Source: an uncultured Eubacteriales bacterium (GTDB taxonomy: Bacteria > Bacillota > Clostridia > Oscillospirales > Oscillospiraceae). Taken from it: 36,614 bases of DNA. Of the stretch, positions 8,025 to 17,741 are shown piece by piece; positions within the stretch are counted from its first letter, which is position 1; each line of letters begins with the position of its first letter. Under the pieces are notes generated by a model, which did not search any database, was not told where the DNA came from, and worked only from the letters and a program-made list of their open reading frames with translations. The position numbers and the translations under genes were made by a program. The stretch covers positions 1-36,614 of the forward strand of contig ONNS01000038.1 in assembly GCA_900319275.1 (NCBI GenBank), read 5' to 3'.

Positions 8025-8253
8025 TTATTCTGAGATGGTCACAAAGCGCCATCTGAGGTATAACCAAAGCACATTGAAAACCAAGATTTTTCCTGTAAAA
8101 TCAAGAGTTTTAAGGCCCACGTACCACGAAACCCAAGCATGCCAATCTCTCTGAGTTTTTTGAAGAATCGGAAATTTGTTAGATGGGTGTTAGAATGCCT
8201 GCTGTTGCAAAAGAAAATGAACGGAATTTAAGAGTTCAGTTTTGGAGGAAAAC
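8025..8253. other. Spacer between tRNA remnant and TnpV gene
   Basis: No clear gene. A 24-codon plus-strand frame (8183-8257, starting MGVRMPAVAKEN) ends in an ATGA overlap with the TnpV start. That could be a coupled leader or the tail of a lost transposon gene, but it has no ribosome binding site of its own. Confidence 0.35.
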
Positions 8254-8637
8254 ATGAATACAAATAAGTCCTTTTTCGAACGTAACGGCGGCACCTACAG
8301 ACAGGTCGGAGATTACCTTCTCCCCAATCTGACAATTGACGAATCCGGGCAACAGCCCATCGGCAAGTACGGTCGGATGCGCAAGCGCTATCTGAAAGAG
8401 CACCGCCGCGTACTTTACACCAACTTGCTTGTGACCGGCAAGCTGGATCAGCACCTGGCCGAGATCGACAAAGCATGCGAGGAACGGATGGAACTTCTCA
8501 TCCCCCAGATGACCGAGCAGGAAGGCGTGACAGAAGCACTAAAGGCCACCGATCAAATGGAATGGGTGCGCCGCATGAACAGCATCAGAAGCCGTGCGGA
8601 AGAGATCGTGCTGCACGAGCTCGTCTACGTATCATAG
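8254..8637 (+). CDS. tnpV: TnpV-like transposon-encoded protein
   Basis: 127 residues matching the TnpV family of Tn4451/Tn5398-type mobile elements of Clostridia. Diagnostic segments are TYRQVGDYLLPNL near residues 14-26, GKYGRMRKRYLKEHRRVLY near 37-55, and the C-terminal half with LLIPQMTEQEGVTEALKA and MEWVRRMNSIRSRAEEIV. TnpV is dispensable for excision and its biochemical role is unknown. Here it stands alone, with no large resolvase (TnpX) or relaxase nearby, so it is probably a remnant or a passenger of a larger element. The ATG at 8254-8256 has GGAGG 5 bases upstream. It is the only convincing plus-strand gene in the window and converges on the ABC/ECF operon. Confidence 0.85.
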   Translation: MNTNKSFFERNGGTYRQVGDYLLPNLTIDESGQQPIGKYGRMRKRYLKEHRRVLYTNLLVTGKLDQHLAEIDKACEERMELLIPQMTEQEGVTEALKATDQMEWVRRMNSIRSRAEEIVLHELVYVS

Positions 8638-8659
8638 AGAGTACAGGAATCAAAGACGC

Positions 8660-8687
8660 GAGGACAGGAGATCACTCTCCTGTCCTC
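8660..8687. terminator. Bidirectional terminator between convergent genes
   Basis: A 12-bp perfect stem (8660-8671 with 8676-8687) with a TCAC loop, 22 bp past the TnpV stop and 16 bp past the EcfA stop. T-tracts are short on both sides, but position and stem strength suit termination of both convergent transcripts. Confidence 0.7.
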
Positions 8688-8703
8688 ATTTGCTATCAAG
8701 GAT

Positions 8704-10146
8704 TCACTTGTCGTTCCTGTTTGAGCCTTGAGTGGGAAACGCCAGTCTTCGGCTGCAGCAGGCACGGATCAGCTCACTGTCATGGGTGACCACAAGAATC
8801 GTTGCTCCCAGGCCTTGCAGCTGCCGCAGAAGCGCCGCCGTCTCCATCATGTGGGCGTAGTCCAGACCGCTGGTGGGTTCGTCCAGCAACAGGAGTTTTC
8901 GCCCCGAGGCCAGCGCGCAGGCGATGGCGAGCCGCTGCTTCTGCCCGCCGGAGAGACTCTGCGGGTGACGATCCAGGAAGCCGTCCAGATCCAGCTGCTT
9001 CAGGATCTCCACCGCGCGCTTCTTCTCATTGGCCGTTCCCTTGGGAAGGGAGATCAGCACCTCGTCCAATACGCTCTCGGTGAAGAGCTGGTTGCCGGTG
9101 TCCTGCATGACCATGAAGCAGAGCTTCTGCCGTGCCTTGCGGTCATACCGCTTCCCGTCAAGCTCCAATGTGCCCCGGCAGCGCTTCTCCAGGCCGCAGA
9201 GGCAGGAGAGAAAACTGGTCTTTCCTGCGCCGTTGGTGCCGGTGATGGCGGTGATTTCCCCGGCGGCAAGCCGCAGCTCCGGGAAATCAAAGATCGAATG
9301 CCCGGAGCCCGGGTAGGTGAAGCGGAAATCCCGCAGGATGATCTCCCGGTCGCTCTCTTTGCGGACCGGCAGCTCGATCTGATCCGGCGCCTCCTGCGTG
9401 ATCGAGCGCAGGCCCATGGCGGCAAGTTCCCGGTCGGTCAGCGCGTCCTTTTTCTCACCGCTGAGTTCCTTTACGATCCTGCCGTCCCGCAGAATCACCG
9501 CCCGGTCGATCAGATCCCAGAGATACGCGATCCGATGCTCGGCGGCGATGATGGTCTTACCCTGGCGCTGCCAGAGTTGGATCAGTTCCCGCAGTGCCAT
9601 GGTCGACGCATCATCCAGATTGGCCGAGGGCTCATCCAGAAGGATGATCTCCGCTCCGCTCACATCCACCGAGGCGCAGGCGATTTTTTGTTTCTCCCCG
9701 TCGGACAGACGGAAGATGTTCCGGTCCATGAGCGCTTCGATCTGAAAGCGCGCCACCGTGTCGTCGATCCGTTCATAGATCTCCCGCTCCGGCAGGCCGC
9801 GGTTTTCACAGCCGAAGGCCAGCTCCCCGGTGGTGTCCACGTTATAAAACTGGCTGCGTGGGTTTTGGAAAACCGTGCCCACCTGCGCGGCGATCTCGTA
9901 CAGCTCCCGCTCATGCACGGGCTCTCCGTCGATGGTCACGCTGCCTGTCAGCATGCCGGGATAGAAGTGCGGAATCAGGCCGTTGATGAGCCGCAGGACT
10001 GTGGTCTTGCCGCAGCCGGAGGGCCCGGTCAGCAGAACAAATTCTCCGTCACGCACCGTCAGACTGAGGTCCGAGAGGCTGCTTACCAGCTCCGCGCCTG
10101 CCTCCTCCGCACCGTAGCGGAAGCTCACATGTTTCAATTCTACCAT
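8704..10146 (-). CDS. Fused double ATPase of an ECF-type ABC transporter (EcfA-EcfA')
   Basis: 480 residues with two complete ABC ATPase domains in one chain. Domain 1 has Walker A GPSGCGKTT (41-49), signature LSDGE (147-151) and Walker B ending DEP (171-173). Domain 2 has Walker A GTNGAGKTS (303-311), signature LSGGQ (398-402) and Walker B ending DEP (422-424). Fused ATPases of this kind power energy-coupling-factor importers, joining EcfT and an S component in the membrane. The start is the ATG at 10144-10146, which overlaps the EcfT stop (ATGGTAG); translation is probably coupled because the upstream Shine-Dalgarno is weak. An open frame continues further upstream but has no homology. Last gene of the TetR-led operon. 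Confidence 0.9.
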   Translation of the reverse strand: MVELKHVSFRYGAEEAGAELVSSLSDLSLTVRDGEFVLLTGPSGCGKTTVLRLINGLIPHFYPGMLTGSVTIDGEPVHERELYEIAAQVGTVFQNPRSQFYNVDTTGELAFGCENRGLPEREIYERIDDTVARFQIEALMDRNIFRLSDGEKQKIACASVDVSGAEIILLDEPSANLDDASTMALRELIQLWQRQGKTIIAAEHRIAYLWDLIDRAVILRDGRIVKELSGEKKDALTDRELAAMGLRSITQEAPDQIELPVRKESDREIILRDFRFTYPGSGHSIFDFPELRLAAGEITAITGTNGAGKTSFLSCLCGLEKRCRGTLELDGKRYDRKARQKLCFMVMQDTGNQLFTESVLDEVLISLPKGTANEKKRAVEILKQLDLDGFLDRHPQSLSGGQKQRLAIACALASGRKLLLLDEPTSGLDYAHMMETAALLRQLQGLGATILVVTHDSELIRACCSRRLAFPTQGSNRNDK

Positions 10147-10877
10147 AGCGCCACCCCACACAGTTCCAGGATCCAGACCGCGATTACGAACAGGCACCCG
10201 ACCAGCAGAACAAGGTCCTGCGCCCGGAAGCCGATCCGGCAGATATTGGTCCGGCGCACAGGGCCGCCCAGCCCCCGGGTCAGAGCGGAAGCGGAGAGCT
10301 CCTCCCCGATGCGCACGGTGGAGGTCATCATGGGCACCAGCTGGTATTCCAGCACCCGGGTCGCTTTCGCGCCGCCCAGGTGGATGCCACGCATGCGCAT
10401 GGCCCGGCGGATGGACCGCCACTCGGCCCCGATGGTGGGAAAGAGCCGGAACATCACCGACATGGGGATCGTGACGGCCTGGGGCATGTGCAGTCGCTCC
10501 ATGGCGGAGATGAACTCACTGACGGAGGTGGAGGCGATCAGATATTCGCCCATGACGACGGTCACCACGAACCGGGTCAGAATCCCGCCGCACATGAGGG
10601 CCAGGAAGTTCAGTACGCCCGGCAAATATGGTAAAGCGAACAGCAGGCCGTAGCCCACGGCCAGCATGAGTATGCCCCGCAAAAAGCGTTTCCCTTGCCG
10701 CTCTACCAGCAATAGCGCAAAGGGCAAAGCGGAAAGAGCCGTTTTAATTGGCCGCAGCGCCTCACCGCCAAGGCCGCCCATCACGAAGAGGGCCAGGATC
10801 AGCACCAGCGCCAGCTTGGTGCGGGGATCCAGGAAGCCCCGGCGGGCTTCTTGGGAGCGTTCAGAAGAATAGGCCAT
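10140..10877 (-). CDS. ECF transporter transmembrane component EcfT (CbiQ-like)
   Basis: 245 residues with about five hydrophobic segments. The two cytoplasmic coupling-helix motifs of EcfT are present: RMRGIHLGG near 161-169 and LTRGLGG near 199-205. These Arg-Gly motifs dock onto the two ATPase domains encoded next door. The ATG at 10875-10877 overlaps the preceding S-component stop by one base (TGATG), and the 3' end overlaps the EcfA start, so S component, EcfT and EcfA are tightly coupled. This makes a dedicated (group I) ECF importer. Confidence 0.88.
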   Translation of the reverse strand: MAYSSERSQEARRGFLDPRTKLALVLILALFVMGGLGGEALRPIKTALSALPFALLLVERQGKRFLRGILMLAVGYGLLFALPYLPGVLNFLALMCGGILTRFVVTVVMGEYLIASTSVSEFISAMERLHMPQAVTIPMSVMFRLFPTIGAEWRSIRRAMRMRGIHLGGAKATRVLEYQLVPMMTSTVRIGEELSASALTRGLGGPVRRTNICRIGFRAQDLVLLVGCLFVIAVWILELCGVALW

Positions 10878-11461
10878 CAGGCGAGCCCGGCCTTCTCAAA
10901 GTGCTTTTTCAGCAGCGCCCGTCCCAGCAGGCCGCCGAGAATGCCGCAGACAAAGCAGGCGATCAGCAGCACCGGGGCCATCCACAGGGGCATCAGCTTC
11001 TGCACCGCGTCGATGTATGCCTGGCCGTAGTCCGCCCGCTGGGCAAAGTAGCCCTCATAGTCGGTAAAGAGCGGCAGATAGTTGCCGTAGATCCACATAC
11101 TGAAAAGGCCATAGCTCAATACCGCTTTCTTCGCGCTCTTGTATTCGCCGCTCTTGAAGCAGAGCTCCGAGAGCAGTCCCGCGACGGCGCAGGTCAGGAG
11201 CGGCCAGGGGCCCATACCGGTCAGCAGCATGAGGATGCCCATGATCATGGCAAAGATGAAGATCATGCCGGGCTTTTTCACCTTGGTCAGAAACAGCATG
11301 AACGGAATGCCGCCGAGAATCGGCACCAGCACGCTCAGCAGCGGCAGGAAGATAGGGATCATGCCCAGCATCGCCACCGCAAAGAGAATGACGAAATAGA
11401 TCGCCCCGTAAATGCCCACGTTAATGAGGTCGCGCCCTTTGAGTTTGTTGTCGGTTTTCAT
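10877..11461 (-). CDS. MptD-like ECF transporter S (substrate-binding) component
   Basis: 194 residues, very hydrophobic, with about five to six membrane segments. The N-terminal pattern KLKGRDLINVGIYGAIYF and the PILGGIPFMLFLTKVKKPG segment resemble the MptD/Trep_Strep family of putative S components. This subunit would set substrate specificity. That substrate is not known for the family; metal chelates or siderophore-like compounds are a reasonable guess because these S components often travel with paired exporter-fold ABC proteins, as here. ATG at 11459-11461 with GGGAGG upstream. Confidence 0.8.
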   Translation of the reverse strand: MKTDNKLKGRDLINVGIYGAIYFVILFAVAMLGMIPIFLPLLSVLVPILGGIPFMLFLTKVKKPGMIFIFAMIMGILMLLTGMGPWPLLTCAVAGLLSELCFKSGEYKSAKKAVLSYGLFSMWIYGNYLPLFTDYEGYFAQRADYGQAYIDAVQKLMPLWMAPVLLIACFVCGILGGLLGRALLKKHFEKAGLA

Positions 11462-11482
11462 AGATCGATTCCTCCCATTTCT

Positions 11483-13214
11483 TTATGTTCTGACCTTCCA
11501 GCTGGCGGCCTCGCGGCGCTCGCCGATGAAGGTCCTGTATATTCCTTCCTCCGCCATCAGGCTTTCATGGTTGCCCTGCTGGACGATCCTGCCGTGGTCG
11601 ATCACCAGGATCTGGTCGGCATGCTCCACGGTTTTCAGCCGGTGGGCGATCATGATGACGGTCTTTTCCGCCGTCAGGGCCTGGATAGCCCGCATCAGTT
11701 CATTCTCGTTCTCCGGATCCACGTTGGCCGTGGCCTCGTCCAGGAAGATCACCGGCGCGTCCTTCATCATGGCCCGGGCGATGGAGATGCGCTGTTTTTC
11801 CCCGCCGGAAAGGCTGGCGCCGCCCTCACCGATCACCGTGTCGTAGCCCTCCCGCAGGGCCATGATGAAGTCGTGGCAGCAGGCCTTCTTGGCCGCCGCG
11901 ATCACGGTCTCCATGCTTGCCTCCGGCTGACCGAAGCGGATGTTGTTGGCGATGGTGTCGTGGAAGAGGTACACGTTCTGGAACACAAAGGAGAAGTTGG
12001 CCATCAGGGAATCCATGTCGTAGTCCTTCACGTTTCGTCCGCCGAGGGCGACGCTGCCCGCGTCCACATCCCAGAAACGGGCCAGGAGATTGACCAGCGT
12101 GGTCTTGCCGCCCCCCGAGGGGCCGACGATGGCCGTGGTGGTCTTCTCAGGGATCTGCAGCGAAACGCCGTCGATGACCTTGCGCTTTTCGTAGGAGAAT
12201 TCCACCGCCTCGGCGCGGAGCTCCCGCGTTGCAGGCTGGATCATCTCGCCGGCAATGTCCATCTGCGGCGTGTCCAGGATCTCCTGGGCCCGGTTGACAC
12301 TGACCTCCACCACCCGCAGTAGGGCGGAGTAGTTGCCCGCCGTCTCGAGACTGGCGTAGACGATGAAGGCGGAGATCACCATGACCACGGCGGTCAGCGC
12401 GTCCATGCTGCCCGCGCAGAAGAAGGCGCAGGAGAAGCCCACCATGCAAACGCCCGTGAGCTTGGCAAGAAAGCTCTGGGCCGTCATGCGGGGGATCAGG
12501 GTCATCTCCATGTCGGTGTTGATTTTCACGTTTTCGGCAATGGCGTCGTTGAGCTCCCGGCTCTTGGCGCCGGTCAGGTGGTAGGCCTTGACCTCGGCCA
12601 TGCCCTGCAGGTACTCCAGCACCTTCTCCACCAGCTTTTCATCCGCCGCGATCTTCCGCCGGGCAAGGCCGCCCGCCGCCTTCTGCAGGAAGCGGTTGGC
12701 CAGCAGGAAGAGGGCAAAGCCCGCCAGCAGCACCAGGGCGATGCGCCAGTCGAAGAAGAGGAGCATCACGATGATGAGGGAGGTGGTCAGCAGCCCCTCG
12801 CACACCAGCATCACCACCCGGGTCGCCACATTTTCCAGATTTTCCATGACGTTGGTGGTGACAGAGGTGATCTGGCCCAGGGAGTTCTCATTGAAATACC
12901 CCATTGGGAGATAGCGCATATGCTCGGCGATTTCCACCCGCTTTTTGGCGCAGGTGTCGTAGCCCGCCTCGGTCTGGAGCATGGTGCTTCTGGCCTTGAT
13001 GAGGCCGGAGCCCAGAATGCTCAGCAGCATGATGCCCAGGGAGAGCAGAATGTCCTTCGTTTCGATATTGCCCCGCAGCAGGGCCCGCACCATACAGGCG
13101 ATGGCGGGGATCTTCAGAGCTTCAAAGATAGCCTGCAGCACGCCCAGTGCGATGGAGACGCGGAACTTGTGCCGGTTCTCCTCGCCGCAGAAGGCGAAAA
13201 AGCGCTGTATGATC

Positions 13215-13222
<8 letters not shown>
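11483..13222 (-). CDS. ABC transporter, exporter-fold half-transporter B (permease-ATPase)
   Basis: 579 residues: an N-terminal six-helix type IV (exporter-fold) membrane domain (about 20-300) and a C-terminal ATPase with Walker A GPSGGGKTT (367-375), signature LSGGE (471-475), Walker B FLDE (Asp495, Glu496) and H-loop His527. All catalytic residues are present. Its start overlaps the stop of the partner gene by 8 bp, so the two are probably made one-to-one and form a heterodimer. Pairs like this next to siderophore or metal genes include importers with exporter fold (YbtPQ, IrtAB). From sequence alone, export of a drug or peptide cannot be excluded. ATG at 13222 with GGAGG upstream. Confidence 0.9.
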
Positions 13223-14960
<1,738 letters not shown>

Positions 14961-14981
14961 AAGTAAACCTCCCGTGTTTTT

Positions 14982-14991
14982 GTTAGCTAAC
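14982..14991. promoter_or_regulatory. GTTAGCTAAC palindrome ahead of the ABC genes
   Basis: The same GTTAG and CTAAC half-sites as the operators at the tetR and flavodoxin promoters, but abutting with no 6-bp spacer. It lies 22 bp upstream of the first ABC start. Possibly a low-affinity or half-occupied operator. Spacing differs, so this is tentative. Confidence 0.35.
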
Positions 14992-15030
14992 GAAGACCTT
15001 CCCTCGTTAACCAACCCTAAAAATGGCCAT

Positions 15031-15059
15031 CGCCTATCCCCCTGAGAGAGGGATAGGCG
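15031..15059. terminator. Strong hairpin between tetR and the ABC genes
   Basis: A 10-bp perfect stem, CGCCTATCCC (15031-15040) with GGGATAGGCG (15050-15059). It follows the tetR stop in the minus direction and is succeeded by ATGGCCATTTTTAG, a weak T run. It could partly terminate the tetR message, or lower the ratio of the transporter message to it. Confidence 0.5.
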
Positions 15060-15083
15060 GTGTTTGTAAAAGGATCGTTCCGG

Positions 15084-15692
15084 CTAAAAGCCCATCAGTT
15101 TTTTCCAGCCGGGGAGAAAAAAGGCTTCAATGGTGTCCAGGCAGCGGATCGCGTCCTCAGGCGGATAGCTGTGAATGACCGGTTCAAAAAGCGCAGTCGA
15201 ATAAGCGGAGAGCAGAAGATGCAGCTGGGTAGAATTGATGTCCCAGACCGGATATCCCAATTCCCGAAGCACAGGCAGATACGAAAGAAACTGCTCCTGT
15301 CCGGTCTCCGTCAGGTCGTGCAGGAAGTTCTCGTACTTCGTCCCACGGGATTTGGCAACAAGGAGGATATAGTCCTCCATGTGGGGATAGACGACCTCGC
15401 GCATCATGTCGATCCAGGAATCCCGCCACCGGGGCTCCCGACTGCTCAGGGCATCGTTCACATAGCGTTCAACATGCTCTTTCAGCCAGGTGTTCAGCCG
15501 CTCGACGGAGGGAGAGACCAGTTGGTCGAACAGATCCTGTTTATCCCGGCAATGGCGGTAGAGCCCCGCCGCCGTCATACCGCAGCGATCTCCAATGGAG
15601 CGCATGGAGGCCTTCTCAAATCCAAGTTCAAGAAATTCCTCCCGCGCGGCAGTCATCAGTTTGATATGGTTGGCGGTTTTATCTCGCGGCAT
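15084..15692 (-). CDS. TetR/AcrR-family transcriptional regulator
   Basis: 202 residues. An N-terminal TetR helix-turn-helix covers about residues 8-55 (GFEKASMRSIGDRCGMTAAGLYRHC). A helical ligand-binding domain follows with no obvious relative. I chose the ATG at 15690-15692, which has GGGAG 6 bases upstream; a longer frame runs through its own promoter. An inverted repeat GGTTAG-N6-CTAACC covers the predicted transcription start, the usual autorepression arrangement. The same operator is present twice upstream of the DUF2325-DUF3793-flavodoxin operon, 5 kb away. The regulator therefore probably controls itself, the ABC/ECF genes and that operon, released by a ligand that may be the transported molecule. 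Confidence 0.9.
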   Translation of the reverse strand: MPRDKTANHIKLMTAAREEFLELGFEKASMRSIGDRCGMTAAGLYRHCRDKQDLFDQLVSPSVERLNTWLKEHVERYVNDALSSREPRWRDSWIDMMREVVYPHMEDYILLVAKSRGTKYENFLHDLTETGQEQFLSYLPVLRELGYPVWDINSTQLHLLLSAYSTALFEPVIHSYPPEDAIRCLDTIEAFFLPGWKKLMGF

Positions 15693-15709
15693 AGTACACT
15701 CCCGTAAGT

Positions 15710-15758
15710 GGTTAGCCATGTCTAACCGTATGTTAACAGAATTTGCGTTCGCTGTCAA
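15710..15758 (-). promoter_or_regulatory. tetR promoter with GTTAG-N6-CTAAC operator
   Basis: Minus strand: -35 TTGACA (15753-15758), 17-bp spacer, -10 TAACAT (15730-15735). The operator GGTTAG-N6-CTAACC (15710-15727) starts 2 bp downstream of the -10 box, over the start site. A further TGTTAACA palindrome (15731-15738) overlaps the -10 box. Placement fits autorepression by TetR. Confidence 0.75.
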
Positions 15759-15767
15759 GGGAAGATT

Positions 15768-15899
15768 CCTCTTGCTGTCATGGCTGAAAATATCGGAGAA
15801 GCACCGGTCGCCGTCTTGGTTCGGGGCGATGAAATCCCCGGTAAAGAGAAGTGTGTCGCCGATCAGGCAGCGCAGATGACCCAGCCTGTGCCCGATGCC
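15768..15899 (-). pseudogene. Remnant of a metallo-beta-lactamase-fold hydrolase
   Basis: A 44-codon stretch on the minus strand with no start codon reads GIGHRLGHLRCLIGD, then LLFTGDFIAP and CFSDIFSHDSKR. This is the segment of an MBL-fold enzyme around the third metal ligands. It aligns without gaps to the intact MBL gene at 32745-33617 (PGHTWGHMVYLID, LFTGDTIW, and an equally spaced Asp-x-x-Arg region). It has lost both ends; its right end abuts the tetR promoter. It is evidently the debris of a second copy. A shared ancestral MBL gene from another family is also possible. Confidence 0.6.
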
Positions 15900-15918
15900 G
15901 GCAGTGCCTGCACTTTCG

Positions 15919-16833
15919 TCACAGCCGCTTCAACAGTGCGATCTGGTTGCCGAAGTCTCGCCGGCTTTCCTTGAACACCGGCGCGGAGGCGTAGCAGTGC
16001 ATGAGCCCCGGTTCGATGTGCATGTGCATTCTTGCTCCAACGCCGTCCTTGCTATAGCGATTACGAATTGCATCCGCGACGGCGGAGCAGGCCTCCTCCG
16101 TGTAGAACACGTAAGTCTCCGGCGCGCTGCGGAAGTCCATATCGTCAGGATGCAAAAGGCAGTCCGGTGTATCCGGTGACAGTTTCAGCGTGAGCCCCAG
16201 CATCGCCGAAAAGGCGCCGGGCGTGATTATCGCGTCGTCCCGTTCCAGTTCCTCCGCCCGCTTCCATTCGGCTTCCGTTTTCGGATAGGCGAAGGGGGAA
16301 TTCAGAATCAGAAGCCCCGGCATCTCTGCATTCGCAGGATTTCGATTGATACACGTCAGAAGCTGCATGGCGAGAAGCCCACCGTAGGAGCCGCCGACAA
16401 CAGCCACCATTTCCGCCCCGTATTCCTTCACCATACTCCGATACATGTCGAAAATGAGATCCGCTGTCCGGGCCGGAGAGGCCTCCGTGAACGGCGGATA
16501 GATCGGATAAAACACGTCCATGCCCGCCCGCTTCCCATACCTTCTGGCGAAGGACAGCTCGGGCTTCCACGCGTCGTGATCCCCACCGCCGTGGAGGAAC
16601 AGGATCGCTTTGCGCGCAGGTTTCTCCGGCCGGATCACAAGGCAGGGGTACCCGTCCACCCATCGCGTTTCATAAACCGCTTTACGGTCTGTCGGCTCTT
16701 TATAAGGATGCTTCCGGTTGTATTCCCTCGCTCTCCTCAGGCCTGCCTCCAGGTCCGCATCCGGACCTTTGACGAGGCCGCTTTTCTTGATCGCCCGCAT
16801 GGCCGATACCGCGGTTTTTGCCCCAAAACTCAA
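15919..16833 (-). CDS. Alpha/beta-hydrolase, HSL/acetyl-esterase-like
   Basis: 304 residues resembling the hormone-sensitive-lipase branch of esterases. HGGG (81-84) would form the oxyanion hole. GGSYGG (147-152) carries nucleophile Ser149. MHCY supplies His279. At the acid position the intact paralogue has GTDE, while here the segment reads YTEEACS, so Glu replaces Asp. It starts with TTG at 16831-16833, 8 bases from GGGAGG; the next ATG would remove 11 residues. Paralogue of the partial gene at the right window edge. Last gene of a four-gene run led by an ATC hydrolase. Substrate unknown; an ester or amide of a small acyl compound is typical. Confidence 0.85.
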   Translation of the reverse strand: MSFGAKTAVSAMRAIKKSGLVKGPDADLEAGLRRAREYNRKHPYKEPTDRKAVYETRWVDGYPCLVIRPEKPARKAILFLHGGGDHDAWKPELSFARRYGKRAGMDVFYPIYPPFTEASPARTADLIFDMYRSMVKEYGAEMVAVVGGSYGGLLAMQLLTCINRNPANAEMPGLLILNSPFAYPKTEAEWKRAEELERDDAIITPGAFSAMLGLTLKLSPDTPDCLLHPDDMDFRSAPETYVFYTEEACSAVADAIRNRYSKDGVGARMHMHIEPGLMHCYASAPVFKESRRDFGNQIALLKRL

Positions 16834-16865
16834 GGAGACACCTCCCTTACGAATTCATTTCCTCT

Positions 16866-17741
16866 TCAGTCCCATCCCTCTAAAAATCGGAACTCCTGCT
16901 CGAAGCAATCCTTCCGGGAGGCGTCACATTCTTCCGGCCACATTTTCTCCGCCGGGAAGGCCTTCTTCCAGGATTCCGGTGGGTTGGTCCCCAGCAGGTG
17001 GCTTGCATGGGGATAGATCACGGTTTTTACGCGATAGGGGTAAGCCACATCTTTTAGCTTCTGCTCCATCCGCCAAACCGCCGTGGGAGAGGGCCATTCG
17101 TTGTCCCGCTCAGGCGCGATGAGCAACAGGTCCGCCTTCAGGTTTTCCACCCGAATGCGGGAGGCCTCCGTCAGCGTCGCGTTTTCGTAGAGGGAACGGA
17201 GAAATTCGCCCTGATGCGACCTGTCCTGCCGCCGGTACTCCCGAAGGGAGCCGAAGAAACCCTTCTCCCGCTGTCCGGTAAAGAGCGAACAGGGGTAATC
17301 ATTTCCATGATAGCTGAACCAGGACCGCCCGGTGGGCTTGCCGAAGATCTTCGGCTCCTCCATCACATAGTCAAAGGGGCAGATACTGAGCACTAGGCTG
17401 ATCTCCGGGATCAGCGAGGCGCACAGGAGGGCATAGGCAGCGCCCGAGGAGATGCCGTGGATACCGATCTTCTCAAAGCCGCTGCGCCTAAGCTCGGCCA
17501 CGGCCTTTTCCACGTAATCCACAGGTATGGCGCGCATCGCCTTCGGCATGCCCTTCCAGAAATAGAAGCCGAGGACCAGCACCGAGTATCCGGCCGCGCG
17601 CATATACTCTGAATCCGCAAGACAATGCTTTTCGTTCATCCCAGACCCATGCATCCAGATGACGGCCTTTTCCTTATGGCTCGTACCCTCAAACCAGCGG
17701 GCCTCAAAACCGTCCTCTTTCAGGTGATAACTGTTTTTCAT
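16866..17741 (-). CDS. Alpha/beta-hydrolase, BAAT/dienelactone-hydrolase-like
   Basis: 291 residues. Features are WMHGSG near residue 30 (oxyanion region), nucleophile motif GISSGA near 95-100, a late Asp in APERDNEWPS and His in PHASHLLG near 250. The architecture fits the BAAT C-terminal / dienelactone-hydrolase-like group. Paralogous to 34863-35783, sharing GFxxxW near the start and a PFDYVMEE / PPDFVMEG segment after the nucleophile. Its ATG overlaps the upstream hydrolase stop in ATGA. No signal peptide, so cytoplasmic. Substrate unknown. Confidence 0.85.
   Translation of the reverse strand: MKNSYHLKEDGFEARWFEGTSHKEKAVIWMHGSGMNEKHCLADSEYMRAAGYSVLVLGFYFWKGMPKAMRAIPVDYVEKAVAELRRSGFEKIGIHGISSGAAYALLCASLIPEISLVLSICPFDYVMEEPKIFGKPTGRSWFSYHGNDYPCSLFTGQREKGFFGSLREYRRQDRSHQGEFLRSLYENATLTEASRIRVENLKADLLLIAPERDNEWPSPTAVWRMEQKLKDVAYPYRVKTVIYPHASHLLGTNPPESWKKAFPAEKMWPEECDASRKDCFEQEFRFLEGWD

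Noticed and set aside
8728-10653. Long plus-strand open frame opposite the ECF genes
   Set aside because: Antisense to two clear ABC/ECF genes; His/Gln/Arg-rich composition is a by-product of GC-rich codon use.
14961-15083. Cobalamin or other riboswitch ahead of the ECF/ABC genes
   Set aside because: The leader is short and shows only one simple hairpin and a palindrome, not a conserved riboswitch core.
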